A stretch of DNA of 64,000 bases from Ehretia macrophylla (GCA_037974665.1 CM075764.1:86484825-86548824), one strand, 5' to 3'. Numbered from the stretch's first letter, positions 48,701-59,054 are shown. Numbers and translations: made by a program. Notes: generated by a model not told the origin, from the letters alone.

Positions 48701-48749
48701 CATTGTTGGAATCGTGATCTTCCATCGCGATTTTATTCATTTTCTCCAT
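39747..48749 (-). CDS. 3BETAHSD/D: 3beta-HSD/C4-decarboxylase with reticulon domain, 12 exons
   Basis: Exons on the minus strand: 48749-48476, 45832-45743, 45637-45504, 45358-45188, 44671-44555, 44463-44384, 43214-43034, 41881-41764, 41322-41148, 40664-40511, 40102-40036, 39946-39747. All junctions are GT-AG and phases match, giving 1761 nt and 586 residues. The family oxidises and decarboxylates C4-methyl sterol intermediates at the ER. Residues 27-33 (GGRGFVG) form the NAD-binding Rossmann loop. LKAQSEALVL and LLTCALRPTNVFGHGD lie in exon 4, and DFTFVENVAHAFICAEEAL in exon 5. Exons 9-12 encode a reticulon domain (VADILLWRDEKK, hydrophobic hairpins, FLVYEQYEQEID). The canonical YxxxK is not seen: the site reads LADLK (171-175). 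ATG 48740 or 48725 could also start. Confidence 0.93.
42577..42722 (+). mobile_element. 5'-truncated LINE tail in intron 7
   Basis: It ends CTTGGTGCATATTAATAAAA, then TTTATTCATTTCTCGAGG and nine A. Direct repeats AGCAATTGGTATG / AGCAACTGGTATG flank it (42564-42576 and 42723-42735). It contains a small internal repeat (gatacttta-ggtgttgatgt, twice). It lies antisense to the host gene and has the same 3'-tail motif as 46999-47196. Confidence 0.78.
44040..44285. other. GC-rich insert in intron 6, possibly organelle-derived
   Basis: About 240 bp of clearly higher GC than the surrounding intron, with no splice sites matching the gene model and no repeat structure. Strings such as ccaagcttccctttcttcg and tgcggctcgaggggtac look like plant mitochondrial spacer DNA to me, but this is an impression only. 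The open frame across it (to 44282) is probably chance. Confidence 0.35.
46999..47196 (-). mobile_element. 5'-truncated LINE tail in intron 1
   Basis: Flanked by an exact 19-bp direct repeat TTTCATACACATTAGCATT (46980-46998 and 47197-47215). The minus strand ends CCCTTGGTGCATAATTAATA, AATTTTTTCACTTCTC and a short A tail, like 42577-42722. It lies in the sense orientation of the host gene. Confidence 0.88.
47830..48475. repeat. Minisatellite abutting the exon 1 splice donor
   Basis: About eight units of 65-93 bp, each with the core TGTACATT-(N)-TGCTTCTGGAGTTGTACC, followed by ATTATCTTATGA-GAAAGAAA and CAATTAGCC-TAAGCAGAAAT blocks. The unit nearest exon 1 (48449-48475) contains the actual 5' splice site: on the minus strand, CAAAG/GTACAACTCC. 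The other units carry TGGTACAACTCC-like versions of the same site. Confidence 0.9.
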
Positions 48750-48960
48750 AGGCAAAAAGACTAATGAGAGAAAAATGGAGCCTATATTTATTTATGTAGA
48801 AAGGTGGAGAGGGGTGGGTTGGCGCCTGGCGTCCAGATCAAGAAAAAGGTGAGTGTTTTAGGTGGGCGGATCCAATCAGATATGTAGTGTTGGGGCCCAC
48901 GAATGCGAGAGGTTGGTGGATCGCTCTGACGAAATACGATGTAATACACGGATTGTTATT
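48750..48960 (-). promoter_or_regulatory. Upstream region of the 3beta-HSD/reticulon gene
   Basis: On the minus strand a TATA-like string CATAAATAAATATAGG lies at 48781-48797, about 35-45 bases before the first ATG. That would leave a very short leader, so the true start site may be further upstream. A pyrimidine-rich stretch (TTTTTCTCTCATTAG) lies between the two. Confidence 0.3.
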
Positions 48961-49395
48961 CAATCTGTATAGACTATAAATTATTTTTCACATAAGATAA
49001 GTTATATACAAATGCGAGATTCATTATATTATTTACAGATTAATATATCATATGAGTTATTATTTAATTAATTTGAATTTTTATTTTAATAAACCAATTC
49101 GAATTAACACTCGTCAATTTTATACTCATAAATGTAAACTAATAGTAGAGTTTTCCTGTAATACACATCGAGCGAGGTGAGGGAGAGTTGAAAATGAAGC
49201 TTTAAAGTGTTTATTTTATCTTACAATACGATTAAATAAATGTGAGAAGTACATTTGTATTTTTTTTTGGACATAAAGTGTCTATGCTTTTTTTGGAAGA
49301 TTTACTTTGACGAAAGTACTATATAGTTGTTAAAAAATTAGTTTTATTGTATAGTTCAAGGTGCTCGGTAATAAAATACTATTTCATTTAGAAGG
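48961..49395. other. Intergenic, no recognised gene
   Basis: AT-rich, low-complexity in part. Nothing assignable on either strand. Confidence 0.6.
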
Positions 49396-49625
49396 TGTGG
49401 TCAAGATGAGAATGTTGAAGACATGTTGTTAAAAATGTAGAGGAGGTAAGAAATAAATATATGATAATTTATTAGGAATGACAAGATTAAAAATGATGTG
49501 ATCTGCGAAAAAAGTGAGGATGGATTTAGATAAGGATAAAATGAGACAGAGCCATTTGAGATAGTTTGGACATGTTAGAAAGTGAATGGTAGAATCGCAT
49601 CTTAAAATTGTAGAGGTGTATAAGA
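49396..49625 (+). pseudogene. LINE reverse transcriptase C-terminal remnant
   Basis: Degenerate translation in one frame: VKMRMLKTCC-stop, then LLGMTRLKMM-stop, DKMRQSHLR-stop and FGHVRK. It follows the plant LINE C-terminal pattern (M-R-M-L-R-W-M-C, then K-M-R-E-x-R-L-R-W-F-G-H-V), with stops at several codons. Old and non-functional. Confidence 0.65.
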
Positions 49626-49858
49626 TATATACTACAGTAACGATAAGTACACTGAAATGAGTTAGGAATGCATGATATTCTTAACTTTATTTCAAATCTC
49701 ATGTACAAGAAATTAGTCATTTTTTATCAAACACATGGTATTAACTCATTCTCATGTGCTTGAGAATAAATTTATTTCTCAAATGACTAAAAGACTCAAT
49801 CAAAAGATAACATTTTACAAACATATTCCTTTTATTTCTCAAATCACAACAATACAAC

Positions 49859-50205
49859 AAAAATAATAATAATAATAATAATAACAATAATAATAATAAT
49901 AATTACAATTATAATAATAATAAGAATAATAATAATTATTATTATTATTAATTTTAATTATAATTATTGTTATTATTAATAATAACAATAATTATAATAT
50001 TAATAATATTATTATTAATAACTATTATTATTGTAATTATAATTTATTATTATTATAATTATAATTATAATTAATAATAATAAGTATAATAATTATAATA
50101 ATATTTACTTTTATAAATTAATAATAACAATAATAATATTATTATTAATATTAATTATACATATAATAATAATAAGAATAATAATAATAAGAATAATAAT
50201 AATAA
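49859..50205. repeat. AAT/ATT microsatellite block
   Basis: Nearly continuous AAT, ATT and interrupted AT-rich triplets in both orientations, able to fold back on itself. It continues as 51219-51256 on the far side of the inserted foldback element. Confidence 0.95.
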
Positions 50206-51218
50206 GGGTAAATATCACTCCGTCCCTCTGTGAAATTCATATATATCAGTCTGTCCCCTTATGTTAACAAAATTATCAGAAACCCCTTGTAATTTTGAAA
50301 AAATGACACACCGCCCTCCTCTGTCTCTTTTCAACTAACACTATTAAAAAATTATTTTAAATGACATTTTTACGTTATACATCTTTTTTTTCTTTTTCTT
50401 TATTCTCTTTCCTCCTATTTTTTTCACCCAAAAAAAAATTCACATGGCCCTTGAAGAGTGTAAACAACGCCTAGATGATGCCACTTATCAACTCCGTGAT
50501 GCTTATTCTTTTGTGAATTCCATTGAAATGGATACCATCAATGATGATGATGCAGCTAGCCAAGTCGCCTCAATGGATCTGCAGGACGTGGTCGACGACG
50601 ACGATGATGATCATCATCATCATTATCCTTCCTGGTTTCCAGTTGCAGACTGTAGGCTTTTGATGATGCAGCTCGCCAAGTCGCCTCAATTGATTTGTTA
50701 AGCTCAACAATGGTGGCGTTAATGGCAGCCAAGAGAAAATCCTTGGAAGTGGCAGTCGAATTCTTTGCAACATGAACAAAGCTAGCGTGCTCTGTGCGTG
50801 CGCGCGCGCGCGCTGTACAGGGGCTGAGGGGTTGGGGGAAGGAGTGGTAGGTGGGCTGACGGTGGTGGTGGGGGGGGTGGTGGTGGTGGTGGTGGTGGTG
50901 GTGGTGGGGTAGGGGAAGGGGTGGTACGTGAGGAAGATGGGTTTTATGTTCTTTAATTTTTTTTTAATTTTTTTTGGATAAAGATAGGTATAAGGATATT
51001 TTGGTTAATTACTTAGTTTATATATGGCCAAAAATCATTACTAGTTGCAGATAAAGTGCGTGAGTTACACTCTAAACAGAAAAATAGACGGCATGCAAAC
51101 GGAAGGGGCCGGTGTGTCGAGTTTTAAAAATTATAGGGGGGTTTCTAATAGTTTTGTTAACATAAGGGGGCGGACTGATATATGTAAATTTTACAGGGGG
51201 TCGGAGGGATATTTATCC
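50206..51218. mobile_element. Mutator-like long-TIR element with captured sequence, 1013 bp
   Basis: The left arm begins GGGTAAATATCACTCCG and the right arm ends CGGAGGGATATTTATCC. The arms stay complementary for about 110 bp (CAGTCTGTCCCCTTATGTTA against its inverse). Flanks read TAATAATAA on both sides (50197-50205 and 51219-51227). That fits a 9-bp Mutator target duplication, but the flank is an AAT microsatellite, so it could be chance. The interior is GC-richer, coding-like on the left, with (CG)n near 50799-50812 and a GGT run near 50863-50906. This is the Pack-MULE layout. Confidence 0.78.
50444..50701 (+). CDS. Small ORF in the long-TIR element, perhaps a PMEI-like fragment
   Basis: 85 residues from ATG: MALEECKQRLDDATYQLRDA, then an acidic stretch, VVDDDDDDHHHHYPS, and a stop. 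The first 30 residues recall the C-terminal helix region of plant invertase/pectin-methylesterase inhibitors (A-L-x-x-C-x-x-x-x-D-A-x-x-x-L), a weak match. A 35-bp stretch (50545-50580, gatgatgcagctagccaagt) is repeated at 50661-50697. The second copy opens another frame, DDAARQVASIDLL to EFFAT-stop, so the captured piece was duplicated or rearranged. Confidence 0.35.
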   Translation: MALEECKQRLDDATYQLRDAYSFVNSIEMDTINDDDAASQVASMDLQDVVDDDDDDHHHHYPSWFPVADCRLLMMQLAKSPQLIC

Positions 51219-51227
51219 TAATAATAA

Positions 51228-52420
51228 TTATTATAATAATAATAGTAATAATAAAAGAGGAATTCTGTCATATTATATAGGTGATTCTCATTATTACTCT
51301 TTTATACTAACTACAAACATGGGTTTAGAATCAATATATATATTTATATCTTTATTTTTATAGTATATCAAGTATGTCATTCTTGTTCCTAAGTTTATTT
51401 CATTTATAGTTCCATTATTTTCCTTAGTTCATTTCATTTATATATAAATTCATTTCAATGTATTAATCGCTACTTAAAAAAAGTATAAGAAAGTCTAAGT
51501 GATTTGATGGAATAAGGAAATAAGATTTTACGTTTTGATTAGGAAGATTTGTTTCTGTTCCTTTAGCAAATGTTGAAAACGTAGTGTAAGATTGATGAAG
51601 GGTGTTCCTAGAATGACCTCAACTTCAATATTTTTTTCGGGGCCCAATTGGACTAAGTGGAGATAATGTTTAATCGCAGCGCAGGGGTGGTGATAAGCAT
51701 TTATGGCCCTATAACCTATCTTGTATACATATAAAGTTATTTTTAAAACTTAAATTTTGTACTCATATATAAAAAAAAACTTTGGTTAAAAATATGAAAG
51801 CGTAAAAAAAGTTACAATAGACAAAGTTTTACTAGAATTGGAGAGGAAAAAAATGATGAATCAAAAGAATCTTATAATCATTCTTTTAACAAAATACATG
51901 TCATTACTTATCCTTTGACATCATTATTGATCATAGCGGATTTAAAAATTTGTCAGTGGTTCCTAGATGTATTTCAAGATAATTTTAAAACAATATGACG
52001 CTATCTTGAAGTTTTATGATGCAACAAGTAGAAGACATCAATTTTTAAGAGCAGCGTTGCGAAAACTAGTGATACGTGGACATCTAATAGATAAAATATT
52101 TATATATATATTCATCATTTATTATAATTTTCCTTATTTGTTATCATATTATGAGCTTTAAAATAAGTTCAATGTCATATGATTAAAAAACATAATAAAA
52201 AGCTCTTGGTTAATCTCCATTCTTCACAAAGAGTCAAGGACGGGCAGGGGCGGGGATGATGGTGAATGATGTGGGGGTGAGGCTGTTGTTAAGGAGACCT
52301 TTTTGGTGAAAAGGCGAACCATGGCATTGGAATAGGTCTCCCTGCCCTAAGCCTACTGCATTACCATCCTTAGTCACATACATATAACCACTATCATCTA
52401 ATAGGATAGAGTTTAATTTA
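51228..52420. other. Intergenic, no recognised gene
   Basis: Microsatellite tail, then AT-rich DNA. A short ORF at 51967-52161 has no domain. A GC-richer patch at 52235-52370 (ggacgggcaggggcgggg) is unassigned. Confidence 0.6.
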
Positions 52421-52845
52421 GGTTATGTTTGGCCTAGTTTTTAGATATTTAAAAGCACATAGAGTTTAATTTAGGTTATGTTTGGCCTAGTTTTTAGATA
52501 TTTAAAAGCGCATTTTGTGAGTTTAAAAGTTGAATTAATTTGTTTAGCTTATTTTTAAAAGTACTTTTAAGTAAAAACTGAAGCTGAAAGAAACTAAAAA
52601 CTGAGAAGCTCCAAATTTGAGCTTTTCAAAAAAAAAAAATTTGCGAAGCTGTTTTTTTTTTCTCAAATATACCCCTCCATATTTTTAAAGTTCGATATTA
52701 CCCTCAAAATTTTTAAAAGTTCAACGTTATCTAACACAGGCCAAACAATCAATTGACTTTTGTTCAACAACACTTTTTACAAAAGCTCTACTCTAAATGC
52801 TCTATCGTTCAAAACTAAAATTTTACACCTAGGCCAAACAGAGCC
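52421..52845. mobile_element. hAT-like MITE with duplicated end
   Basis: The left end GGTTATGTTTGGCCTAG pairs with the right end CTAGGCCAAACAGAGCC. The left end is tandemly duplicated with a 53-bp period (52421 and 52474). Flanks TTAATTTA / TTAGTTTG may be a decayed 8-bp target duplication. The interior is non-coding. An older relative lies at 25095-25450. Confidence 0.78.
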
Positions 52846-54040
52846 TTAGTTTGGTGGTAAAAGTTCTATCGTTTTGGTGCTGCTCAAATTTTTGAATCGT
52901 CACTCACACAAATTGAAGTCCAAGGTCTACAATCAATTTTAGGATTTGAAATTTTCATTTCTCCGTATGAACTCGATGTATACATGAATCTTTTTATAGA
53001 TTTATGTTTGGTATAAGTTCCTTAGTTTGCATTTTATCCTAAATCTCATATGCGTTTGATTAAATATTTGTATAATTTGAGATAATTTTTTTAAGTTGCT
53101 TTTTAAATAATCGGTCAGTAATGTTTGTTAATTGTTTCTTTATAGCAATCACGACTCCTCAAATTCGAAGATTAGTTGAGGAGGTTTGCTTGTTAGTTTG
53201 TCTTTCTCTATAGCAGGAGCGTATATAATTCAAAGAAAAGGGAGTATAATTACATTTTCATGAATATGTTACTAAAATTATATGTAAGGCTTCAACTTCA
53301 AGGAAGATTTTGATACACAAGAGAACTATGAAATCGTTGTATTTATCGGAGAGATTTTACTAGTATAAAATGAAAGAAGACCCTTTTAAGAACTATGCTT
53401 TTTTCTAGTTTCCTCCCTTGTTCACCACTAAATAGATTTTATACAATGAACAAATATATATCACTAAGACTCGTGCAATGCAAGAAGTAATGAAGTATGA
53501 ATTTGTGCCATTTTTTAAGCCTACAATAATTCTCTTTCATAAATCTCGATGAGTTTGGTTGATAATATCAAATTTTGAAAAAAACCTCCCCATTGAGGCC
53601 AAATTGTGAAGAATTGTTAAGACAACCTACAAGTAAAGCCCATATTACTTTTTTTTTTTTTTTTGTCAGAGGCCATATTGCTTTGAGAATTTGAGAACAC
53701 TAATATAGTGTTTGGAAACACTTCTGTTGTAAAATTCATTTGATTTATAAATGAACTTCATGAGTATTTGTATTTATAAATAAATTATCTTGTTTTAAAG
53801 TGTAATTTGCAAAACATGTAAAATTGGAATTAAAAGAATATAATATTACTAGAGTAAAAAGAATTGGAGATACAGTAACATAAATTTTAGCTTACAAAGA
53901 TTATGACAATCTAGGTTTGGTCAGTCATGACTGTAATAATATAACATTATAGAAATTTTAAAATATAAAATTTTGTTATAACAATCTAAGTTTAATTCAA
54001 TATTAAACAAATTACCAATACGATTTGTCTTTAAATAATG
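52846..54040. other. Intergenic, no recognised gene
   Basis: AT-rich, no long ORF. Short poly-T at 53650-53664. Nothing assignable. Confidence 0.6.
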
Positions 54041-54055
54041 GCCAGACTTGATTAC

Positions 54056-54180
54056 CTTTTTCTCTTTTTTTTTTTTTTATTCAGGAGAAATCTAAGGTCG
54101 TACAACGTAACCAATAAGATTCGAACTTGCAATCTTTCATATAACAGCGAGTAATATTACCATTGAACCAAGCCTTAGAT
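54056..54180 (-). mobile_element. tRNA-derived SINE
   Basis: Minus strand: A-box GCTTGGTTCAATGGTAA, B-box GATTGCAAGTTCGAATCTT, a body ending CCTTAGATTTCTCCTGAATA and a run of A (T run at 54067-54079). Target duplication GCCAGACTTGATTAC / GCCAGAGTTGATTAC (54041-54055 and 54181-54195). Same family as 24551-24674 (shared GTTACGTTGTA and CCTT-GATTT-TC blocks). Confidence 0.87.
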
Positions 54181-54231
54181 GCCAGAGTTGATTACTTGGT
54201 TGCATAGGAATTTGTTTCTTACTAATTCTTT

Positions 54232-54480
54232 TTTTCTAAATCAACAAAGAGATTCATTAAATGAACATGAAACTGTACAAAATAAAACAACAATCAAAAT
54301 ATAGATGTTCTATCTACAAACCATCCATAACTTGCAAAAGTACAACTTAGTTTTAATATCGAAACTAATAAAGTCAAAAAGTTGTTCTTCTTTTATCGCT
54401 TCATTGTAACAGAAAACTCAGTTAGCATTGATGTTCAAACCCCAAGAAATAAGTCTCGAATTAGTAGGGTGTTCTTACGT
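54232..54480 (-). mobile_element. 5'-truncated LINE tail
   Basis: Flanked by ACTAATTCTTT on both sides (54221-54231 and 54481-54491). On the minus strand it ends TTCATTTAATGAATCTCTTT, GTTGATTTAG and A5, a common plant LINE 3' end. It differs from the family at 42577 and 46999. No coding remains. Confidence 0.75.
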
Positions 54481-54797
54481 ACTAATTCTTTGTTGACCTC
54501 ATATCAATACAATTAATTGCATTGGGAAACAAACATGAATAGAAGTACCTTCTCTATTTTTGTGGGAGAAGATTTTATACCCTGTATTTTTCTATCTCAT
54601 AAAACTATAGACAATATTAGATTCGTATATGAATGAAAGCTAATCAATTCAGAATTTTTTGAGAATAGACAAAAAATACTATTTTATCAAGGTCTCGCAT
54701 ACTTCATAATTAGTGATTAAGCATATAGTTGCAATTTTGTAACATATGAAAAATCAAACATCCAGCTTACAAAGATTACATAATATGATTTTGATAA

Positions 54798-56225
54798 GAG
54801 TAAAATGCATGACACTCCCAGTGTTATATAAAAGTTACACAATAAATCCTGTATTTTAAAAAGTGATAAATACCCCTCATGTATTATACTAAATGTTGCA
54901 CACTCTCCCTAATCTAAAACTCCGTTAATATTCATTAACAACAAGGGTAAAATGACGTCATTGTCCTTTATTTAATTTTTATTTTCTCTTTTCTTGTTTT
55001 CCTTTTTCTTTTTCATTTTTTACGTTTTTATTTTTCACTCAATGGTGTGGCAATAATTTGCTCCAATTGTATGATGACACGTGGCTCTGACATGTCCTTG
55101 AGACAAAAATTATTTAGGAAACCAACAGAGTAGGGAATTGAACCTATGACTTTTCATTTGTTAAGCTTAAAGAGTAACCACTAGACAAAGCCTCTCATTT
55201 GATAATTTTTGAGCATCCATTTATCTATGTATTTTCTTCACTTCAGTAACCTTACTCCACACTACCAGTCGTCACCATCTTTCACCATCTCTTTTTCACC
55301 ATTACCACATTCCCCATCTGCATCAACTCTCGACCCCAAAAAAAAAAAAAATCTCTATCAACTTTCTTTAATGGATCTAGATAAGGCAATGCCTTATTAA
55401 CATTTACTAGGCCAAGTAAACACAAACCAACTAAATAATAATTGGAAATAAAATTCAATAAAATGAAGAAAATGTTTAAAGAAGAAGTGGAAGGATTCGA
55501 GTTGTTCCACCACTTCCACTATCACTACCACCACAAGCAACGAACTAATACCTGACCACCAAGAAGGAAAAAATAAAGGAACAAGAAAAATGATTGTTAG
55601 ATTAATAAGTTGAAGTAGTAATTATGAAAATTAATTTTGGTGATCCAAGCGATAGTTAAGTAAAAAAAAATAAAAAATGGATTGCAAAGCAAAGCGTTTT
55701 TATTTTGTTGCTTATACGATCCACAACTCCATTTGTGATAAACTAAATGGAAGTGGTTTGGTTGTTGGTGAAGATGAAGAACATGTTTAAAATTAAAAAA
55801 AAAAATGGTAATAAATTAAGAGTATTTTGGTCATATAAAATTTGTTTGAAGGCACTCTCAGTTAATTATAGCTGAAAATTTAATAGCAAAGGGTATGATG
55901 CAACATTTTATTTAACACAGGGGGTATTTGCTAGTTTTTAAAATAGAGGGTTTATTATGCAACTTTTGTATAACACAAGGGGGTATCATGCACTTTTGAG
56001 AAAATAGGTATTTTTGTCCTTCTTCATGTGTTTTACAACTTGATACGTTTCATATTTGCATTATAGGCGAGTGTATCACACTCACGTTAAAATTGACGGA
56101 AAAATTGACAGCAGAGGGTTATTTGTAACATTTTCAATAACACAGGATTTATGGTGCTACTTTTTAAAATATAGGGTTTATGACGCAACTTTATGAAAAT
56201 ATAATGTGTATGGTACATTTTACTC
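54798..56225. mobile_element. Mutator-like long-TIR element, 1428 bp
   Basis: The left end GAGTAAAATGCATGACACTC and the right end (complement GAGTAAAATGTACCATACAC) are inverted for over 100 bp. Exact 9-bp target duplications TTTTGATAA flank it (54789-54797 and 56226-56234), the Mutator size. Near 55850-56006 a third TIR-like arm of the same type lies inside the right end, so the right arm is duplicated or another copy is nested. The interior holds a tRNA-like stretch at 55105-55200 and a 63-codon ORF at 55209-55400 with no domain. Confidence 0.88.
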
Positions 56226-56263
56226 TTTTGATAATAATTACATCTCGTCAATAATAAAAAAAA

Positions 56264-56560
56264 CAGAGTAAAATGCATAATACACCTGTGTTATATGAAA
56301 ATTGCACAATAGACCCTGTGTTTTAAAAAGTGGCAAATACCCCCATGTGTTACACAAAATATTGCACACTCTCCCCAATAACAAATTCTGTTAATGTCTA
56401 TTGACTGTAAGTATAAAATAACCTTATTGTCCTTTATTTATTTATTTTTCATTTTTTTCTTTTCTTTTTTATTTTTCTTTTTTCTCAAACGGTCCTGTCC
56501 AAGTGGCTATTCATCTCTTCCAATTGGGTGGCAACATGTGGCACTGCTGTATAAATTTTG
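56264..56560. mobile_element. Partial copy of the same long-TIR family
   Basis: Begins AGAGTAAAATGCATAATACA and follows the left arm of 54798-56225 closely (tgtgttatatgaaaattgca, ccctgtgttttaaaaagtgg, ccttattgtcctttattt). No right arm was found, so it is truncated. Only 38 bases separate it from the right end of the neighbouring copy, tail to head. Confidence 0.75.
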
Positions 56561-57201
56561 TTAAGTTTCTTGTTCGTTTGCTATGACAAAAAAGCTCCGA
56601 AATATAGTAACTCGTTTCTGTCTAGTTTCAGAACTTCTACATAAATCTTCTTTGTGTAACTTTGTTAATTGTATAGCCTCTAATCTATCCATTTTTCACT
56701 CTTTTAAGCTTCAACACATCATTTTAACTCTAATTCATTAACCTAAATTCACAAGAAGCTACCACAATTAACTAAGAACAAATATTGCATAAACTCAACT
56801 AAATATACTTTATAAGCATAAGTTCAAAAAAAACAAGTCTAGCTAACACAAAATAGCAAGATTATAACATGCTGAATGGAAAATAGTTGAGTTAGAAAAA
56901 TCCCTCACTTTGAAATACAAGGAAGATGCAAGAAAAAGCTTGAGCAAAGTAGATAGAAGCAAGATCTTGAAGAAAACAACTTGGATCTTCAATTTCTCCT
57001 TTTGATTTGCCTTCTTGAAGCTTGAATGTGTGTCTGTGTGCGTTTTAGTATGTTGGGGTGTTTGTATGTGTATGTATGTATATAATGGGAGACAAAAGGC
57101 CCAAATTACCAACATGTTCTTCAACTAAATGCTGTTAACTAGTTTACCATTCCAGTTTAATTCTAACTAATTTAGTTACTCTATTATTTATCAATACATT
57201 T
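56561..57201. other. Intergenic, no recognised gene
   Basis: AT-rich. A 93-codon minus-strand frame (57124-56843) shows no domain and low-complexity CA/GT repeats near 57025-57082. Confidence 0.5.
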
Positions 57202-58429
57202 AATGGCAACATTAGTCCCCATTGTTTCACTTTTATTCAAAACAGTCCCCATTGTTTAAAAAAGTTCAAATAAGTCCCTATTGTTTTAAATTGGTGTCAA
57301 AATAGTCCCCAATGTACATCAATAAAGTCATTTTGGTCCCCAACATTATTAAGCATGTTAGTTCAGACGGAAAACGAAAGAAAAAGACAAGATGACCCTT
57401 ACTTTTTTTTTGACTTAATTACCATAATACCCGTCTGCTCAAAACTGATCATTTCCATCATTTTCATCCTAATCCATTTCCACCCAAATTCACCCCTAAC
57501 GAAATAAACCCTAATTTCCCAAATTGAAACCTATCTAATTCCCAATCTAAACCCCATCTAATCCCCAAATCAAAAACCCAACATATTCACACTTGAGTCG
57601 ACGACAAATTTACACCCACACTTGGCGATGTAACAGATCTTTGAGCCGATGGCGAAGTATCACAACTTTGAAGGTTCGCGAGAAGATTTGAGTCGACGGC
57701 GAAGTAACGGAAGGAAGGTTCGCGAGCAGATTTAAGTCGACGTCGAATTAACGGAAGGTTCGACGAATTTCAGTCAGTTTGATCGCAATGGCTTATGAAC
57801 TGGATCATAAGATAATTTTTGAATTGTGGCTTTGCTTTTTGTAAATGGTTTTTGTACATGAAAAATTGTACAAGTCAAGTTGTGCAGGTTATTATCCTAG
57901 TGGCTTTTGTAATAGGAATGGTACTAGTTGTGCAGGCTATGATTCTAATGGTTTTTGGATATCCATATTTAATGACAAGTATTGTTTGTTTCTGTATGTC
58001 GTTTAGATTTGTATTTGTATTTATGTTGAAGCATTGTTTAGTTGTTTTTGACATTGGCAATGTTGAATTTTAAATGTTTGGTTATGTGTTTAAGCAGATT
58101 TTGATTGTGGCATAAATCATTTTGACAGGTTTTTGCTAAAATCAAGGGATTAAAATAACCAATTGTTGATAACAATATTCTCCAAAAACTCAGGTTTCCA
58201 TTGAATTTTTCTTTGTATCCATGAAATGGACTTTGAACTGCATAATTGAATTTTCGAAATTACCCTTGCAACAGTGACAACGTGATCCCTGTTCAGTTAA
58301 GATTGACGGACTTTTGGACCTTGGGGACTATTCTGACACCAATTTAAAATAATAGGGACTTATTTGAATCTCTTTAAACAATGGGCTATTTTGAACAAAA
58401 GTGAAACAAAGGAGACCACTGCTGCCATT
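57202..58429. mobile_element. Long-TIR foldback element, 1228 bp
   Basis: The left arm (AATGGCAACATTAGTCCCCA, ttgtttcacttttattcaaa, caaataagtccctattg, aaattggtgtcaaaatagtc) is inverted at the right end, which finishes with CTGCTGCCATT. The arms match for about 110 bp. The interior has gagtcgacggcgaagtaacgg repeated two to three times near 57655-57765, and a small ORF (57819-58073) rich in hydrophobic residues with no known domain. I found no clean 9-bp target duplication. Confidence 0.8.
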
Positions 58430-58601
58430 TTCCTATTTATTTACTACAATTCTTAAATTACCTAAATGTTCATGAATGCACATAAATACACGGTAAATAA
58501 AATAGATACACGTAACTCAAAAATATAATATTTTATGTAAATAAATATATATAAATAATTAAAGTAGACATATACATATAAAAACATCAATAAAATAATT
58601 A

Positions 58602-59054
58602 GGGTGAAGTGCACCAGACCCCCTTAGACTTTAGCGAAAGTGCACAACACCCCTCTATAGTTCAAAAACTCCCTGAACTAGTCCCTATGTTTTTTAAAAG
58701 TGCACAACACCCCCTACAGTTATAAAATCCGTCATATTTAACGGATTTTGTAAAAAAGACGTAAATACTCTCATTTTTTTTTTCATTTCTCTCTTTTGTT
58801 TTGTTTAGGCCAAAAAAAAAAGTAATTTGGTCAATTCATATAATTATTTAATTAATAAATTCGTTAAAAATAAAAATAAAATCTCACTTAACGAGTGTGA
58901 AATACACTCTCCGTTAAATTTAACGGATTTTTTAACGGTAGGGGGGTGTTGTGCACTTTTAAAAAACATAGGGACTAGTTCAGGGGGTTTTTAAACTATA
59001 AGGGGGTGTTGTGCACTTTCGCTAAAGTACAAGGGGGTCTGATGCACTTCACCC
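58602..59054. mobile_element. Mutator-like foldback MITE, 453 bp
   Basis: The arms begin GGGTGAAGTGCACCAGACCC and are inverted at the right end, with about 90 percent identity over more than 150 bp (GCGAAAGTGCACAACACCCC, TGAACTAGTCCCTATGTTTT, and their inverses). Exact 9-bp target duplications AAATAATTA flank it (58593-58601 and 59055-59063). No coding. A clear MULE-type MITE and the best-preserved of the cluster. Confidence 0.95.

Noticed and set aside
48476..48755. Start codon at 48755 for the 3beta-HSD gene
   Set aside because: That codon is TTG. The first ATG in frame is 48749, with 48740 and 48725 as alternatives.
50799..50906. CG and GGT runs as a CpG-island promoter
   Set aside because: Simple repeats inside a transposable element, with no gene downstream.
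55105..55200. tRNA gene on the minus strand
   Set aside because: A-box and B-box-like strings (GCTTTGTCTAGTGGTTA, GGTTCAATTCCC) are present, but a complete cloverleaf could not be drawn with confidence and it lies inside a foldback element. Kept only as tRNA-like.
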